The notes beneath the pieces are model-generated. The model worked only from the letters and a program-made list of their open reading frames with translations. It was not told where the DNA came from and made no database searches. The position numbers and the translations under genes are program-made. A stretch of 10,646 nucleotides of DNA, from positions 1 to 10,646 of the forward strand of contig JBKHBQ010000133.1 in the NCBI GenBank assembly GCA_046542305.1, written 5' to 3'. Every line of letters begins with the position of its first letter. The stretch's first letter is position 1. Origin of the DNA: JBKHBQ01 sp046542305. GTDB taxonomy: Bacteria; Bacteroidota; Bacteroidia; Bacteroidales; 4484-276. Of this stretch, positions 1-6,608 are shown in pieces.

Positions 1-279
1 ATCGGCTCCAACGACCTTACCCAGCTCACCCTCGGCCTCGATCGCGATTCGGCCGAAGTAAGCGACCTGTTCGACGAACAGGACCCGGCGCCGTTGAAAA
101 TGATCGAACTGGCCATAAAAGGCGCAAGAAAAGCCAAACGAAAAATCGGTCTGTGTGGTCAGGCACCCAGCGACTTCCCCGAAATTGCCCGATTCCTCGT
201 TAAACAGGGTATCAACAGCATTTCGTTCAACCCCGATGCGGTAGCCATGGGGATTAAGAATATTGTGAAGGCGGAGTGA
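1..279 (+). CDS. ppsA: Phosphoenolpyruvate synthase, C-terminal end (5' truncated by window edge)
   Basis: The open frame runs from the first base to TGA at 277-279 and gives the last 92 residues of a PEP-utilising enzyme. It reads IGSNDLTQLTLGLDRD near the start and then GLCGQAPSDFPEIARFLV and SISFNPDAV. These are the hallmarks of the C-terminal TIM-barrel (PEP/pyruvate-binding) domain of PEP synthase, including the catalytic cysteine of the GxCGQxPSD motif. The enzyme makes phosphoenolpyruvate from pyruvate and ATP (AMP and phosphate released) for gluconeogenesis in the cytoplasm. Pyruvate phosphate dikinase shares this domain, but the GQAPSDFPE and NPDAV wording fits PEP synthase better. 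An ATG at 94 lies inside the domain and is not a real start. The octanucleotide repeat array begins within a few bases of the stop codon. Confidence 0.9.
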   Translation: MGSNDLTQLTLGLDRDSAEVSDLFDEQDPAPLKMIELAIKGARKAKRKIGLCGQAPSDFPEIARFLVKQGINSISFNPDAVAMGIKNIVKAE

Positions 280-281
280 TG

Positions 282-458
282 GCGATGAAGCGACAATTTG
301 ACAAGGTGATAGTGCTGACAATCCGACAAGGCGATAGTGCGATAATGCGATAGGGTGATAATGCAATAAGGCGATGAGGTGTTGGGGCGATGAGGCGATA
401 ATGCGATAGGGCGATGAGGCGATAATGCGATAATGCGATTAGGCGATAAGGTGATCTC
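282..458. repeat. Degenerate tandem array of an 8-bp unit (GYGATRRK-like), about 22 copies
   Basis: Reading from 282, the sequence divides into consecutive 8-bp units such as GCGATGAA, GCGACAAT, GTGATAGT, GCGATAAT, GCGATAGG and GCGATGAG. Phase is kept from 323 to 458. The only phase break I see is one 9-bp unit at 314-322. The first five bases (GCGAT) are most conserved and the last three vary (AAT, AGG, GAG, TAG, AAG). The block at 387-450 is the most homogeneous and the 282-330 end is the most worn, with TTGACAAG and CCGACAAG variants. The array begins 2 bp after the ppsA stop, and GTGATG at 276-281, which includes the stop, already resembles a unit. It is not a CRISPR, since there are no spacers. 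The repeat strand is purine-rich and not self-complementary. Function is unknown. It could be a replication-slippage microsatellite or a protein-binding array. Confidence 0.85.
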
Positions 459-462
459 GCGT

Positions 463-474
463 TTTCCCGGGAAA
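463..474. repeat. 12-bp perfect palindrome TTTCCCGGGAAA between ppsA and the first ATPase
   Basis: TTTCCCGGGAAA at 463-474 equals its own reverse complement and is followed by TGTTTTT. It may be an operator half-way between the repeat array and the ATPase start at 541, or a weak terminator element for ppsA. As an RNA hairpin it would have no natural loop. GTTTTCCCGG at its left side (461-470) recurs exactly at 3521-3530, upstream of the second ATPase. Two copies of CGAAGCCA at 482-489 and 511-518 follow. I see no convincing Bacteroidota-type promoter (TTTG and TAnnTTTG) in 459-540. Confidence 0.4.
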
Positions 475-540
475 TGTTTTTCGAAGCCAATAACGCGCAG
501 CAAATCACGGCGAAGCCATAATCAGACCAAATGAACAACA

Positions 541-3294
541 ATGGCAGAGAACAACAAGCAAACATATTTTGATAAGTCCGCCGATAAGGTCATGGAAATG
601 CTGTCGGCTAAAGAAGATGGCCTTTCGGAAGATGAGATTAAAAAGCGGCAGGAAAAATACGGCAAAAATGAATTGCCGGGTAAAAAAGGGACTAATCCCA
701 TTAAGCTTTTCCTGAAACAGTTTAAGGACTTTCTCGTGCTAATCCTGGTCATTGCCGCCGGTATTGCTTTTTGGGCCGATAAAATGACCGATGTATATGT
801 GATTATCGGCGTGATTATCATTAATGCCATCATTGGATTCGTACAGGAGTACCGTGCCGAAAAGGCGATCCTCTCTCTTAAGAAAATGGTTTCCACCAAA
901 ACCACTGTCCGGCGCGATGGCGAACAAAAGTCAATCTCTGCCACTGAGATCGTCCCCGGTGATATCCTGGTACTGCAGGAAGGCGACAGTGTGCCGGCCG
1001 ATGCCCGCATCATCAAATTCAAGAACCTCACTACGGTGGAAGCTTCCCTCACCGGCGAATCCATGCCCATCGACAAGGATACCGAACCTGTGGATGAAGA
1101 AACGCCCCTGGCCGACCGCACCAACATGATCTACAAGGGAACCCACATTTCGCGCGGATCGGTAACTGCTGTGGTTACGGCCACGGCCAAACAAACAGAG
1201 ATCGGCAAGATCGCCAAAGCACTTAGTGAGGTAAAAACCACCGACAGCAATTTTAAGAAAAAAACCGCACGGCTTGGAAAAGTAATGGCCGGCGTTGCCA
1301 TCGCTTCATCCATCATTGTGTTTGCGCTTGGGTATTTTCTCCGCGATTTCGATTTTCAGAATATCTTACTGGTTACCATAGCTGTCCTGGTGTCGAGTAT
1401 TCCTGAAGGACTCCCTGCGGTTATCAGCATTGTGCTGGCTATCGGCGCCAATCGCATGGCCAAACGAAATGCCATTATCCGCGAGTTTACAGCTACCGAA
1501 ATGCTCGGCTCGGTATCGGTGATCCTTACCGATAAAACCGGAACCATCACCCAAAGCGTATTAACCGTTAAAAACATTTTTACCGCCGGAGAGGAAACCG
1601 AAGTGGGAGGTGAAGGGCATCAGTTGGATGGAGATTTTTCACAGGATGAAGAAAAAGTTGAGCCAAAAGACAAACCCGCGCTTCAAAAAATACTTGCCAT
1701 TGCCAGACATTGCAACCAGGCTTCCATCGAGGAAAACGGGAAGGATGAGAATGAGAATGAAGAGGAGGATGAGGAGGAGGATGAGAACGGTGATGAGAAC
1801 GGTGATGAGAAGGTGCAGGTTTCGGGTGATCCCACCGAGCAGGCGTTGCTGGTGCTTGCGCGAAAGGAAAAGAATGGAAACGGATACGAAGTGCTCGATG
1901 ATTTGCCATTTAATTCGGAGCAAAAGTTCAGGGCCTCCCTCGTTGAGAAAGAAGGGAAGAAAGAATTGTTCGTGGTGGGAGCCCCGGAGGTGCTGCTTGA
2001 AAAGTCAGATAAAATTCTTCAGGAAGATGGTGCGGAGGAGTTTAACGACGACCGCATGAAAAAGGTTAAGGAGCAGATTGAAGCATGGACCGACAATGCC
2101 ATGCGGGTGATTGCGCTGGCATATAAGGAAGATGTTGATGCTGATCAGGCAGATGCGGACATGGTGGAACACCTGGTATTTGCAGGGATTGTAGGCTTAA
2201 CCGATCCCCCACGACCGGAAATAAAAGGGGCTGTGGAAGAATGCCGCCGCGCCGGTATCCGTGTGGTGATGGTAACGGGCGACCACAAGAAAACCGCTGC
2301 CGCCATCGCCCGCGAAGTCGGCATAATACGCGAAGATGAAAAAAAGGGTGATTTTCCTCTGTCGATGGAAGGCAAGGAATTGAACGAGCTAAGTGATGAG
2401 GATTTTGATAAAGCCGTGGAAAAGGTAAATGTATTTGCCCGCGTGGATCCTGAGACCAAGCTCAAGATCGCCGAACACCTGCAGGAAAAAGGTCATCTGG
2501 TAGGCATGACCGGCGACGGGGTAAACGATGCCCCTGCGCTAAAACGTGCCGACGTGGGCATTGCTATGGGGCAGAAAGGAACTGATGTGGCCAAAGACGC
2601 CGCACAGATCGTCCTTTCCGACGACAATTTTGCCAGTATAGTGGCCGCCGTTCATGAAGGCCGCATCGTTTTTCAAAACCTGCGGCAGACCAGCTTTTTC
2701 CTGGTCACCACCAACTTTGCCTCTGCCTCAGTGCTCATCACCGGCATTGCGCTGGGGTATCCCATCCCATTGCTGGCCACACAAATCCTTTGGATCAACC
2801 TGGTGACCGACGGCATCATGGATATCTCCCTGGCCACCGAACCCGGTCATGGCGATATGATGAACCGCAAACCGATCGATAAGAAGGAGCGCATCCTGAA
2901 CCGGCAGATACTGCCCTACCTGTTAATTATTGTTCCGGTGATGGTTTCCCTTGCCATCCTTGCCTTCGGCCATTACCTGCCCGGTGGTGTGGAAAAAGCG
3001 CGGACGGCGGCTTTTATTGCCAACGCCATGACCCAGATTTTTAATGCATTTAATATGCGCTCGCTGAATCATTCGGCTTTCGAGATTGGAATATTTGGCA
3101 ACAAATGGGTCAATATTGCCTTTGTAGCATCCATCATCCTGCAGTTTGGCGCGGTTAGTCTGCCCTTTATGCAGGATCTGCTGCACTTTTCGCCCATCGG
3201 CACCCTCGACTTTATCGTCATCACACTGCTGGCATCGTCGGTATTCTGGCTGGGTGAACTTTACAAGCTGATCCGTCGCAAATCAGGCAAATAG
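541..3294 (+). CDS. P2-type cation-transporting ATPase, calcium-pump-like (single-site type)
   Basis: This 917-residue integral inner-membrane pump couples ATP hydrolysis to cation export, most likely Ca2+. In order it has a cation-ATPase N-terminal domain (about 5-75), TM1-2 (62-103), the actuator domain with TGES at 171-174, and TM3-4 with PEGLP at 288-292. The phosphorylation motif DKTGT has its aspartate at 331. Next come the nucleotide-binding domain, TGD at 579-581, the hinge TGDGVNDAP at 657-665, and TM5-10 to the C-terminus. Compared with SERCA, the site II ligands are present: E289 in TM4 and N753 and D757 in TM6 (NLVTDG). At the site I positions, TM5 has Ser728 where SERCA has Glu771, and TM8 has Gln832 where SERCA has Glu908, as in plasma-membrane Ca2+ pumps. 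An acidic insert spans about 402-423, and V479 replaces the Lys of the usual KGAPE motif. ATG 541 has no clear Shine-Dalgarno; the ATG at 531 is out of frame. A Na+ or other P2 pump is possible. Family is certain, ion is inferred. Confidence 0.9.
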   Translation: MAENNKQTYFDKSADKVMEMLSAKEDGLSEDEIKKRQEKYGKNELPGKKGTNPIKLFLKQFKDFLVLILVIAAGIAFWADKMTDVYVIIGVIIINAIIGFVQEYRAEKAILSLKKMVSTKTTVRRDGEQKSISATEIVPGDILVLQEGDSVPADARIIKFKNLTTVEASLTGESMPIDKDTEPVDEETPLADRTNMIYKGTHISRGSVTAVVTATAKQTEIGKIAKALSEVKTTDSNFKKKTARLGKVMAGVAIASSIIVFALGYFLRDFDFQNILLVTIAVLVSSIPEGLPAVISIVLAIGANRMAKRNAIIREFTATEMLGSVSVILTDKTGTITQSVLTVKNIFTAGEETEVGGEGHQLDGDFSQDEEKVEPKDKPALQKILAIARHCNQASIEENGKDENENEEEDEEEDENGDENGDEKVQVSGDPTEQALLVLARKEKNGNGYEVLDDLPFNSEQKFRASLVEKEGKKELFVVGAPEVLLEKSDKILQEDGAEEFNDDRMKKVKEQIEAWTDNAMRVIALAYKEDVDADQADADMVEHLVFAGIVGLTDPPRPEIKGAVEECRRAGIRVVMVTGDHKKTAAAIAREVGIIREDEKKGDFPLSMEGKELNELSDEDFDKAVEKVNVFARVDPETKLKIAEHLQEKGHLVGMTGDGVNDAPALKRADVGIAMGQKGTDVAKDAAQIVLSDDNFASIVAAVHEGRIVFQNLRQTSFFLVTTNFASASVLITGIALGYPIPLLATQILWINLVTDGIMDISLATEPGHGDMMNRKPIDKKERILNRQILPYLLIIVPVMVSLAILAFGHYLPGGVEKARTAAFIANAMTQIFNAFNMRSLNHSAFEIGIFGNKWVNIAFVASIILQFGAVSLPFMQDLLHFSPIGTLDFIVITLLASSVFWLGELYKLIRRKSGK
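1744..1809 (+). repeat. GATGAG/GAGGAT-rich low-complexity segment inside the ATPase gene
   Basis: The stretch is built almost only of GAT, GAG, GAA, AAT and AAC codons, plus two GGT. It contains a perfect 12-bp duplication, GATGAGAACGGT at 1780-1791 and 1792-1803, followed by another GATGAG. It encodes residues 402-423 of the pump, nearly all Asp, Glu and Asn with two Gly. It lies in the nucleotide-binding domain between the HCNQA segment and the conserved GDPTEQALL motif, where SERCA-type pumps have only a short loop. The frame is preserved, and repeat-slippage expansion in steps of 6 or 12 bp would explain it. Confidence 0.8.
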
Positions 3295-3561
3295 CTGTGA
3301 ACTTAAATTCCCAGCCTGTTGATAAAAATGCACATCCTTCGGCCAAAGTGAGCTGCCTTCTGTGCTGGGGGTATTTGAACCCGAAGTGAAGGGTACATTT
3401 GTTTTTCTGAAAAAGATGGAACACCATAGCGTTTCAGAAGCATTTGCCGCTCCTGCTGTTTCCCGAAAATTTCTCCTTACCTGCTATCTCACCATAAACA
3501 GTAAGAACCCGGCTGGCACAGTTTTCCCGGTATTCTACCGGGATTTAATAAAACTATTGTG
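3295..3561. other. Intergenic gap between the two P-type ATPases
   Basis: No gene is supported here. A 66-codon frame opens at GTG 3362 and runs to 3562, but it has no recognisable domain and no Shine-Dalgarno, and it ends across the start of the copper ATPase. No strong rho-independent terminator follows the upstream ATPase stop at 3292-3294. The only obvious structure is the inverted repeat at 3525-3543. No metal-sensor gene (CsoR, CueR, CopY or two-component) is encoded between the pumps. Confidence 0.6.
3525..3543. promoter_or_regulatory. Perfect inverted repeat immediately upstream of copB
   Basis: TCCCGGTA (3525-3532), a 3-nt centre TTC, and TACCGGGA (3536-3543) form perfect 8-bp arms. 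The element ends 18 bp before the ATG at 3562 and is followed by TTTAATAAAACT. Its place in the 5' leader suggests an operator for a dimeric regulator or a leader hairpin that affects translation or termination. It does not match the TACAnnTGTA CopY box or the long CueR dyad. Function is inferred from position only. Confidence 0.5.
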
Positions 3562-5628
3562 ATGAATAAAAACAAGGAAGAGCAGCATTCCAACGCTGAC
3601 GAAGGTCAAAAAAAACATCAACAGCACAACCATGATGATCATGGCAAGGAGCATAAAAGCCACGAAGATCATGATCATGGCGATCATCACAGACATATGG
3701 CCGAAGATTTCCGGCGGCGCTTCCGGATATCGCTGATTCTTACCCTTCCACTTCTGCTTTTCAGCAGTACCATTCAGGACTGGTTTGGCTATGAGCTTGA
3801 ATTTACGGGCCGCAAATATGTGATCTTCGGTCTGGCGGTAATCCTGTTTTTTTACGGAGGCTGGCCTTTTTTGAAAGGTATGGTGGATGAGTTGAAACAA
3901 AAACAGCCGGGCATGATGACCCTGATCGCCCTGGCAATTACGGTAGCCTTTGTATACAGCTCGGCTACCGTTTTCGGATTGCCGGGGCAGCCGTTTTTCT
4001 GGGAGCTGGCTACCCTGGTGGTGGTGATGCTGGCCGGGCACTGGATTGAGATGAAGTCGGTGATGAGGGCATCCGGCGCGCTCGGCAAATTGATGGAACT
4101 AATGCCCGATACGGCCCATCGCATCAAGGATTCGGGCACCGAGGACATCAAAACCAGCGAAATCAACCAAGGCGACAAGCTGCTCGTAAAACCCGGCGAG
4201 AAAATCCCTGCCGATGGGGTGATTTATGAAGGAAAATCTTCTGTTGACGAATCTGTGGTGACCGGCGAGGCCAAGCCTGTGGAAAAGAAAAAAAATGATG
4301 AAGTAGTTGGCGGATCAGTAAATGGCAACAGCTCATTAAAGATCGAAGTAAAGAATGCCGGCGACGACTCCTATCTTTCTAAGGTGATCGACATGGTGCA
4401 AAAGGCCAAGGAGCAGAAATCGAAAACCCAGCATTTGGCCGACCGGGCTGCGTTCTGGCTGACCATTGTGGCCATTGGTGTAGGAAGCATTACGCTGGCC
4501 ACCTGGCTGATGGTGGGCCGGGATTTTAATTTTGCCCTCACCCGCATGGTCACCGTGATGGTGATCGCCTGCCCGCACGCGCTGGGGCTGGCCATTCCGC
4601 TGGTGGTAGCCATTTCTACATCGGTATCTGCCAAAAACGGATTGTTGATCCGCAACCGCACCAGTTTCGAGAATTCAAGAAAGATCAGTGCTGTTGTTTT
4701 CGATAAAACCGGAACCCTCACCCTTGGCGAATACGGCGTTTCACGTTATGAGGCGCTAAATAGCGATCATGATAAAAACGACATCCTCAAGTTTGCCGCC
4801 GCCCTCGAAAAAGAATCCGAGCATCCCATTGCCACCGGAATTGTAAAGAAAACCGAAGAAGAAGAAATCGATGTGCCGGATGCCAGTGATGTGGAAAATC
4901 TCACCGGCGAAGGAATTAAAGGGAAGGTGGATGAAAAGGAGGTGAAGATCGTAAGCCCGGCTTATCTGGGAAAAAACAACATCAACATCGATGACAAGCA
5001 GGAACCCGAAGAAACGGAAACCCTGGTTTATGTGCTGATAGATGATAAAGCTGCCGGATTTATTGCCCTGAGCGATAAGCTGAGGGAAACCTCGAAGGAT
5101 GCCGTAAAGCAGTTGAAGGAAATGGGAATCGACTGCTATATCCTTACCGGCGATAATGAAACCGTTACCAAAAGTATTGCGAAGGAACTCGATCTGGAAG
5201 GCTATTTTGCGAATGTGATGCCTGATAAAAAGCAGGATAAAATTAAGGAACTGCAAAACGAAGGGAAATTCGTAGCCATGGCCGGCGACGGAGTAAACGA
5301 CGCCCCCGCGCTTGCTCAGGCCGATGTGGGCATTGCCATTGGATCGGGAACGGACGTGGCTGCCGAAACCGCCGATATCGTGCTGGTGGAAAGCGATCCG
5401 GCCGATGTGGTTAAGCTGATCGAATTCGGTAAGCAAACCCATAAAAAAATGATCCAGAACCTGATCTATGCCACAGCCTATAATGTGGTGGCTATCCCGC
5501 TGGGTGCCGGTGTGTTGTTCTGGGCCGGCATCATGATCAATCCTGCCGTAGGTGCCATCCTGATGAGCCTGAGTACGGTGGCCGTAGCCATCAATGCACA
5601 GTTTCTCCGTCGAAAACTGAAGAATTGA
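3562..5628 (+). CDS. copB: CopB-type copper-translocating P-type ATPase (P1B-3)
   Basis: This 688-residue inner-membrane pump exports copper (Cu+/Ag+ or Cu2+, depending on family member). The N-terminus is a metal-binding tail with 12 histidines between residues 9 and 45 and no CxxC heavy-metal-associated domain, as in CopB proteins. TM1-4 lie at about 55-163 and the actuator TGE at 234-236. TM6 carries CPH at 337-339, the P1B-3 signature (P1B-1 pumps have CPC). The phosphorylated aspartate is D381 in DKTGT, the P1B-specific HP is at 421-422, TGD is at 529-531 and GDGVNDAP at 575-582. The last two helices carry YN (640-641) and MSLST (668-672) with N678, typical of this subclass. GTG at 3559 directly precedes ATG 3562; the ATG is preferred, and neither has a Shine-Dalgarno. 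It follows another ATPase by 267 bp without an adjacent copper sensor or chaperone. Copper efflux is a strong family-based call; exact valence is unknown. Confidence 0.95.
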   Translation: MNKNKEEQHSNADEGQKKHQQHNHDDHGKEHKSHEDHDHGDHHRHMAEDFRRRFRISLILTLPLLLFSSTIQDWFGYELEFTGRKYVIFGLAVILFFYGGWPFLKGMVDELKQKQPGMMTLIALAITVAFVYSSATVFGLPGQPFFWELATLVVVMLAGHWIEMKSVMRASGALGKLMELMPDTAHRIKDSGTEDIKTSEINQGDKLLVKPGEKIPADGVIYEGKSSVDESVVTGEAKPVEKKKNDEVVGGSVNGNSSLKIEVKNAGDDSYLSKVIDMVQKAKEQKSKTQHLADRAAFWLTIVAIGVGSITLATWLMVGRDFNFALTRMVTVMVIACPHALGLAIPLVVAISTSVSAKNGLLIRNRTSFENSRKISAVVFDKTGTLTLGEYGVSRYEALNSDHDKNDILKFAAALEKESEHPIATGIVKKTEEEEIDVPDASDVENLTGEGIKGKVDEKEVKIVSPAYLGKNNINIDDKQEPEETETLVYVLIDDKAAGFIALSDKLRETSKDAVKQLKEMGIDCYILTGDNETVTKSIAKELDLEGYFANVMPDKKQDKIKELQNEGKFVAMAGDGVNDAPALAQADVGIAIGSGTDVAAETADIVLVESDPADVVKLIEFGKQTHKKMIQNLIYATAYNVVAIPLGAGVLFWAGIMINPAVGAILMSLSTVAVAINAQFLRRKLKN

Positions 5629-5978
5629 TTTTGATTGATTATTAAAAAATATGAACTGAAAATGAGAATTACGAAGATGCAGAGAAGCTTTGAGTAATAT
5701 CCGTATTCTTTAAAAGCAGAACCGGTGCTTGCCCCAAACAAGGCAATCCGGCTTTGGAGCTGTTTTTCACCCTGGAAGGTACGCAGGTAGTCGGCACTCT
5801 TTTTGCCATTATGGTATCCTGATGCCGCCCGTTGGCCGGGGTAACGCCGGAATCGTCTGGGCATACGCAATGGTGTGGGTATTTTGCTTAGAGGTGTGAA
5901 AATTCTTACATATAAATTGCTAAAAATTACACAGATGTGAGGACGGTAATCCGCTGATGAAAGTGAAAGGAGAAAAAA
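5629..5978. other. Intergenic gap between copB and the LigD operon
   Basis: This 350-bp stretch has no supported gene. The first 85 bp are AT-rich. About 5714-5880 is a GC-richer block that contains a small TTGCC/GGCAA stem (5729-5733 with 5742-5746). The rest, up to 5960, is AT-rich again and is the likely promoter zone of the repair operon. TATAAATTGC at 5911-5920 is the best -10/-7-like stretch, but it matches the Bacteroidota TAnnTTTG consensus poorly. A 130-codon minus-strand frame crosses this gap and the end of copB, but shows no recognisable domain and no ribosome-binding site. Confidence 0.5.
5966..5972 (+). promoter_or_regulatory. Ribosome-binding site for the phosphoesterase gene
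   Basis: AAAGGAG lies 6 nt before ATG 5979. This is a strong Shine-Dalgarno, unlike the two upstream ATPase genes, which have none. It fixes the start of the first gene of the repair operon. Confidence 0.8.
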
Positions 5979-6608
5979 ATGTCAAAAAAAAATCCATCAG
6001 ATATTGATAAAAATAAACTGAACGAATATCAGAAAAAGCGCGACTTTAAAAAAACCACCGAACCCGGAGGCGGAAAGAAGCAAAGCTCCGGAAAACCGCG
6101 ATTTGTTATTCAGAAGCATGACGCGAGCAATCTGCACTACGATTTCAGGCTGGAGATAGATGATGTGCTGAAATCCTGGGCCATTCCCAAAGGTCCTTCC
6201 ACCGATCCTTCTGAAAAGCGGATGGCGGTAAACACCGAGGATCATCCGCTCGAATATGCGGATTTTGAAGGCACCATCCCGGAGGATGAGTACGGCGGCG
6301 GAACCGTGATTGTATGGGATGGCGGAACTTACCGCAACCTGAGAGCGGAAAAGGAGGACGACAAAAAAACGATGAGCGAATCCTTCGACGACGGGAAAGT
6401 GGAAGTATGGCTTGAAGGCAAAAAACTGAAAGGCGGCTACGTGCTCATCCGTACCGGCAAAAAGGATGACAACAAGTGGCTGTTTAAAAAAATGAAGGAT
6501 GACGAGGCCGATGCCCGCCGCAATCCGGTGAGCAGCGAACCCAAATCCATCCTTTCCGACCTGACGATAAAAGAGATGGAAAAGAAAATGAAAGACAAGG
6601 AGGGGTGA
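5979..6608 (+). CDS. ligD: Stand-alone DNA ligase D 3'-phosphoesterase (PE) domain protein
   Basis: This 209-residue protein consists only of the PE module of bacterial LigD, a Mn2+-dependent enzyme. In the family it removes 3'-ribonucleotides and 3'-phosphates at DNA ends so that ligation can proceed during non-homologous end joining. The active-site set is complete. The motif KHDASNLHYDFRLE gives H47, H53, D55 and R57, followed by H89 and Y93 in the HPLEYADFEG segment. These align at a constant offset of 5 with the Pseudomonas aeruginosa residues H42, H48, D50, R52, H84 and Y88. R21, D22 and E28 match the N-terminal catalytic group. WDGGTY near 113-118 is also typical. The tail from about 180 is charged and linker-like. 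The stop TGA (6606-6608) overlaps the next gene's ATG by one base. In fused LigD this module is followed directly by the ligase domain. Stand-alone PE proteins are known in archaea and some bacteria. Domain assignment is firm. Confidence 0.95.
   Translation: MSKKNPSDIDKNKLNEYQKKRDFKKTTEPGGGKKQSSGKPRFVIQKHDASNLHYDFRLEIDDVLKSWAIPKGPSTDPSEKRMAVNTEDHPLEYADFEGTIPEDEYGGGTVIVWDGGTYRNLRAEKEDDKKTMSESFDDGKVEVWLEGKKLKGGYVLIRTGKKDDNKWLFKKMKDDEADARRNPVSSEPKSILSDLTIKEMEKKMKDKEG
6597..6603 (+). promoter_or_regulatory. Ribosome-binding site for the ligase gene
   Basis: AAGGAGG lies 4 nt before ATG 6608 and only 1 nt before the alternative GTG at 6605, so it favours the ATG. It sits inside the last codons of the phosphoesterase gene. 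Its presence indicates a genuine separate translation start rather than a frameshifted fusion. Confidence 0.75.

Noticed and set aside
282..458. CRISPR array
   Set aside because: Units are 8 bp and contiguous, with no spacers of unique sequence and no cas genes in the window.
159..565. Minus-strand ORFs with IALSPHR/IALSHYRL repeats (159-503 and 254-565)
   Set aside because: They are translations of the 8-bp repeat array and antisense DNA; the same peptide appears in two frames and neither has a ribosome-binding site.
1580..2059. Arg-rich and Pro/His-rich ORFs overlapping the P2 ATPase (plus 1610-2059, minus 1580-1909, minus 1639-1923)
   Set aside because: They are shadows of the GATGAG-rich coding stretch in other frames; the ATPase frame shows continuous family motifs.
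3559..3561. GTG at 3559 as the start of copB (and likewise GTG 6605 for the ligase)
   Set aside because: An ATG follows immediately in both cases; for the ligase the Shine-Dalgarno spacing clearly favours ATG 6608.
3362..3562. 66-codon plus-strand ORF before copB
   Set aside because: It has a GTG start without a Shine-Dalgarno and no recognisable domain, and it runs through the inverted repeat and across the copB start.
4756..5442. 228-codon minus-strand ORF opposite copB
   Set aside because: It is antisense to a conserved ATPase region with intact motifs, and its Phe/Ile/His-rich translation matches no family I know.
5478..5870. 130-codon minus-strand ORF across the end of copB and the following gap
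   Set aside because: There is no domain and no ribosome-binding site, and one third is antisense to copB.
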